DNA of 64,000 nucleotides from Siphonodentalium dalli (lineage: Eukaryota; Mollusca; Scaphopoda; Gadilida; Siphonodentaliidae): NCBI GenBank assembly GCA_032622095.1, contig CP136067.1:83170705-83234704 (forward strand), written 5' to 3'. Below the pieces are notes generated by a model. It had not been told where the DNA came from and ran no database searches. It saw nothing but the letters and a program-made list of their open reading frames with translations. The number at the start of each line of letters is the position of its first letter. The first letter of the stretch is position 1. Made by a program: the position numbers and the translations under genes. This document shows, one piece after another, positions 59,788 to 64,000 of this stretch.

Positions 59788-60657
59788 ATAATAATAGCTT
59801 CTATTTGCAACATCATCATATCAGACATCAATCAAATAATCAATCTCAGAATAATCAAAATATGCATAAAAGCATTAATTTGAGTTGTCACCACATATAT
59901 ATATCTTTATTCCTCCATATAATGAAGAGCATATATATAAACATTATAAATAAATTGAGAACACAAATACATCCTGCATGCAGGAATTTGGCTATACAAT
60001 ATATAGGGTTATATAATTTGACTGACAAAGACAAATACGAACATATTTGAGGGCATATAAGTATGTATACCCTCACGAGCACCGGCACGATCACACATCC
60101 GCACATTCACACACACGCCCACCCTCACATACATACATACACATAGATACACACATACATACATATACATACACATGTATATACTCATATATACATATAT
60201 ATACGAAAATATACATGAAAACACATATAAATGCGCGCGAGAGCGCAAATGCACGTACACAGCCGCGCCAGAACTCGTGAATATATGCATGGTTATATAC
60301 ATATATATAAATGTTCATTTACATATATATGCTTATATTCATATACATACATTCACGTAGACATACACACACCAACACACACATATATGAATACATATGC
60401 AACGGTCAGGTACCTATATATGCACGTTTATATGTGCATGTATATCTGATTAAATATACACCAAGGCATATATGGAACATGGCTGTATGATGAAGTAAAG
60501 GGTATGGAATAATTCGCATTGAGCTGAAGCGGGACGTTTTATGCTGTGTTAAAGAAAGGTTATGCTTTGTTAAGACGGTTATCTGAAGTGCAAGCGAGAT
60601 AACTCCAAAGTTTGGATAATTGCGAAAGTTATATGGCATGAATATACATATATATAG

Positions 60658-60691
<34 letters not shown>

Positions 60692-60718
60692 GCATATGTA
60701 TATATACACCTATACACA

Positions 60719-60793
<75 letters not shown>

Positions 60794-60992
60794 TTACGCC
60801 TATATATGTATACACACATACAATTACACATGGGTATGGCTTGTGTTATCATGCATCCGGGAGAATACACATGGGTCTCCCATAATAATAGCTTCTATTT
60901 GCAACATCATCATATCAGACATCAATCAAATAATCAATCTCAGAATAATCAAAATATGCATAAAAGCATTAATTTGAGTTGTCACCACATAT
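59788..60992. mobile_element. 983-bp insertion flanked by identical 111-bp direct repeats
   Basis: 59,788-59,898 and 60,882-60,992 are identical to each other. The left segmental copy has one such sequence (about 6,842-6,953) and no insert. The insert (59,899-60,881) starts atatatctttattcctcc and ends atgggtctccc. It consists of a short unique head, CATA/CACA-rich and TA-rich tracts, and a unique block near 60,470-60,640. It has no believable ORF. The flanks look like an unusually long target-site duplication. Confidence 0.85.
60657..60792. repeat. (TA)n and related microsatellite tracts
   Basis: Long alternating TA runs (about 60,657-60,685 and 60,720-60,791) within the insertion. Frames translating as Tyr-Ile repeats come from these runs. 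Confidence 0.9.
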
Positions 60993-61577
60993 GCCAACAC
61001 TGACAATAATGAAGAGGCATCACATCCATGGCTCGATCTAATAATCACCTACTGAGCTATTGTTATTAATGCTGTGGAATGACCACAGCACGTGAATGAC
61101 ACCCACTCGTGTTATGAGTACGCCGGGGTCTTTTCGCAACATCAAAGCCGTTGAGCGAAATAGGTAATTATATTACCCACAGTGGGAGTGAGACAACACA
61201 TCATTATATTATCACCTATAGTGTTAAAACCGTGCGAATAGATAGCATATCGCATTGGTATAATATTATCATGCTGTTAATTAATAGGATATGGAGGATA
61301 TGAACGGGTGTGAATTAACTGCCAGATACGTCCATTGATTGACATATCAACTAACGGCCTAATCATATTATACCAGTGTGCTAATACAAACTCGCTCACA
61401 AGAAACGTGCGATATGGAACAAAAGCCCAGTGTACAGACACCTTTTAACAAAGCAAATATTCTCAAACATACAGGGCGCAAAGGTTGGAGGGGCAAACAT
61501 ACTTCCATAGCCGAACCACAAAACAATTTGGGGAAATCATAGCATCAGATAGATAACAGAACAATTACCTTCTGCGT

Positions 61578-62012
61578 TTAAAGATACGGGAGGTATTCGT
61601 GGTGGGTATTGCTGTTAAAATAGTCACATCTGCTAAAACCGCAATAAACAGAAAAAATATTAAAATATAGGCATATTTCGTTCTTATACCGATCATATAT
61701 AATATATCGTAAATAGTATTATATTGTCAAGTTCGTACGATGTGTTGGTAAACAAAAGCCATGTTATGTTTACAGTACAGTGAGTAAAGAGTATGCGATT
61801 AGAAAAACACTCAACACCGGGGAGATCCCATTAATGGAACCTTGGTTGAAATTGCCACCAAGTTGTTTGCAAGATACTGACACAGAGCTCACTAATCCTC
61901 GCCACTCAAGATGCCAGTGTTGAATGGGTCACCGTGAATTACTCTCCTAAAAGGTCGTCACGGATTTGAGTGTTCCGCTTATCACTCACTCTTTACTGAT
62001 GTATAAAAACAA
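61578..62012. mobile_element. TTAA-type short inverted-repeat element (family C), right copy
   Basis: Duplicate of 7,538-7,975: TTAA then AGATACGGGAGG, with the same fold-back interior. It came with the segmental duplication and is not a separate insertion. Confidence 0.55.
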
Positions 62013-63972
62013 ACGCTCGGCTCACACAAAGTGTGTTTTGTGGAAATATGGCATTCATAATATCATTATGCTGTACTATTACTATATTCTTAAGGAATTT
62101 TTCATAATATGGAAACTGTTACTTCTAAATTATAACCTAGTACCAAGGCCATCCGTGCATTTAAAGAAACATCGACAATTAGCGAATATGTCATAAGTCC
62201 ATCAATTGACACACACATGCAGTTAACGGATGATATGAGAAACTGTTTACTACAACGAAATTCTGACTCTCCTGTTTCCCTTTGAAAAGACGACAGTGTC
62301 AACACATTCCGGTTCTTGAATGTGGAGACAGCTACATGTAGCTACATAGCTGCACGATTTGTTTTATATATATCTTTAATTAACTAATTTACTTCGAGCT
62401 CTCGTGCGATTTACTTTTGGCGGTTTTCGTTACAATAAATAATCATGAATAATGTACATGTATCAATTGTACGTGTTTTTATAGGAATTGGTTTCGACAG
62501 TAGTTATACGATCGTGCGAATTAATTGGGATTTAAAACATGATCAGATTAAGGGATTTTAAAATCGGATTATGAACCTTGGCCTCATCCGTGGGATGAGT
62601 GCGATGCATGGCTTCGTGTACCTGGCAAGAAACCCATTCGAATGTAATTTGCAACCAATGGAATGAACCAATGATATAGTTGCATTGATATATAAAATGG
62701 TTACGTTCTAAATTGTGTCATGTGGTGAAGGAGAAGATCACTCGATCTTTTCGACCATCCCGGGCGCTTCGCGCCCATCTACTCACTTTACTTACTAAAT
62801 TGTTTAAAATCGACATCTTGATCTTATCATAATGCGACCACCACGAGTTATACCAGTTATGGTCATATATCCATGCTCTGTTTGCGACGGTGAAGCCGAA
62901 GGTAGGGGAACAATTTGATTTATATTTTTAATGTTGATATATACTAACGGAAAGTTGCTAATGCAGTTTAGATAATTACTGTTTGTTTCTCCGTTATTCG
63001 CGAATTTATAGTTATGATGTTTGGTATTGTCTGATTATTCGCATAGTAAAGCATGACACAAAATATATTTTTGTGCGAATGATTTTGAGCGAGTCGAATA
63101 TTGATTGGACAAGCTAACTAACGGAATTGTATGTTCGAGCAATCATAACCTATTTTCTCAGTCTGGAAATTCCAACATTCGAATAGTCTATGAAATTATT
63201 TGTGAAATCCAATTGTTTGAAATGTTGCCAACATGTCAGCCATTTAATTTTAAATTGTCCAACAATCCATAACGATACGTATATCGGCCAATAAAGCGAA
63301 TGCGATTAACAATTTGTCTATACCATACATCAATGTTTTTTCAATTTGCTCACATTACCAGTCGATGCGCTGAATTATTCCTGTAAAACAGTTTGTGGTT
63401 ACAGCACGTGTTGCGGTACGGGTAGCTATATAGATTCCAGTAACCGTATCGAACGGAGAAACGAATATTTATTTCTGAACTACATATTTACTCTCCAGTA
63501 GCCAACTAAATTTTGTATTGACGACTGGCATGCCGATATCAATAACTCGAAACTATACGAAATATATTGACCGAGTGCAATAAATTCCATTTAAATTCGA
63601 GATTTAGCTAGCGAGGCTCGAATCGAATTTAGTGGACGAGGTTAATAAATTGCGTATTGAATCTGATTGAATTGCGACGAATTTGAGATCCATTTTTATC
63701 ACTTAATCACATTGTAGCATGGAGAAACGACCCAAAGACGGCTGGGGTTAAACAATTCATAATGATTTCTTTATCACAACCAAAGAGGAAGTAAAGACAT
63801 GTGCATTAAAGAAAAAATAACTCAACTCAACTCATTCAATTATGCAATATCATTATGATATTCCAATTAACACATGACAGTTACATATATGATGGTTGTT
63901 ACAGCGCATTACATGTATGTTCAGTTCAACGTGTGTGTGTTTGTGGGGGTGCTTAGAAAACAATATTTGTTC
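62013..63972. other. Non-coding stretch, duplicate of about 7,976-10,194
   Basis: At about 62,930 it keeps the simple form tttttaatgttgatatatactaacgg, where the left copy has the templated array. No gene. Confidence 0.55.
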
Positions 63973-64000
63973 GCCTTTTTGGATTTCCCGTACCTGGCAG
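63973..64000 (+). repeat. Start of the 353-bp satellite, cut by the window end
   Basis: gcctttttggatttcccgta, matching the first unit at 10,195. Confidence 0.85.

Larger units (their letters stand above)
52930..64000. repeat. Segmental duplication, right copy
   Basis: Same-orientation copy of 1-10,222, running to the last base of the window and so cut by it. It differs from the left copy by scattered substitutions and short indels, by the 983-bp insert at 59,899-60,881, and by lacking the templated array at 8,890-9,176. It ends just inside the first unit of the 353-bp satellite (63,973 onward). Confidence 0.95.

Noticed and set aside
60579-61003. Tyr-Ile repeat proteins on both strands
   Set aside because: Direct translation of TA and TATATACA microsatellites.

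Overview
The window looks like nuclear DNA of an animal, most likely a marine invertebrate (lophotrochozoan or invertebrate deuterostome). It is AT-rich and gene-poor. It carries several APE-type non-LTR retrotransposons, many short inverted-repeat elements with TTAA target sites, satellites and microsatellites, and one intronless rhodopsin-type GPCR. No bacterial gene organisation, tRNA, rRNA or CRISPR array was seen. The species cannot be named from the sequence alone.

Layout. Positions 1-10,222 and 52,930-64,000 are two copies of one segment. Each copy holds the same two broken reverse-transcriptase fragments, one TTAA-type element, and at its right edge the start of a 353-bp satellite. 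The copies differ by about ten changes in the first kilobase, by a roughly 285-bp templated insertion found only on the left, and by a 983-bp insertion flanked by 111-bp direct repeats found only on the right. Positions 10,195-12,165 are the satellite, followed by a degenerate CATA-rich tract. Positions 12,924-16,333 (minus) are a decayed retrotransposon ORF2 (family 1). It abuts a small plus-strand ORF with a Tesmin/TSO1-like CXC cysteine pattern at 16,612. Positions 16,984-30,600 are a belt of non-coding repeats: TTAA elements, two foldback elements built from self-complementary TTTGCGCTTAAGCGCAAA units, near-perfect hairpins and degenerate tandem repeats.

Positions 30,629-32,303 (minus) are a decayed ORF1 related to the ORF1 of the next element. 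Positions 32,304-42,746 (minus) hold the best-preserved retrotransposon (family 2). ORF1 is intact (coiled coil plus a C-terminal RRM-like domain). ORF2 is about 1,157 codons, with endonuclease, reverse transcriptase and a CCHC-like tail, and is broken by one frameshift. A 4,184-bp block covering the 5' region, ORF1 and the first half of ORF2 is present twice in tandem with only four differences seen. Positions 42,747-52,929 contain the GPCR (45,327-46,316, plus), three more TTAA elements, an array of AACTGTTG-containing repeats, and a 175-bp hairpin that contains the same motif.

Working picture: within each retrotransposon, ORF1 would package the RNA and ORF2 would nick the target and reverse transcribe. 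The short TTAA elements carry no transposase and would depend on one encoded elsewhere. The GPCR and perhaps the CXC ORF are the only candidate host genes. Two features could be assembly products as easily as biology: the 53-kb-spaced duplication (possible unmerged haplotypes) and the 4,184-bp tandem.
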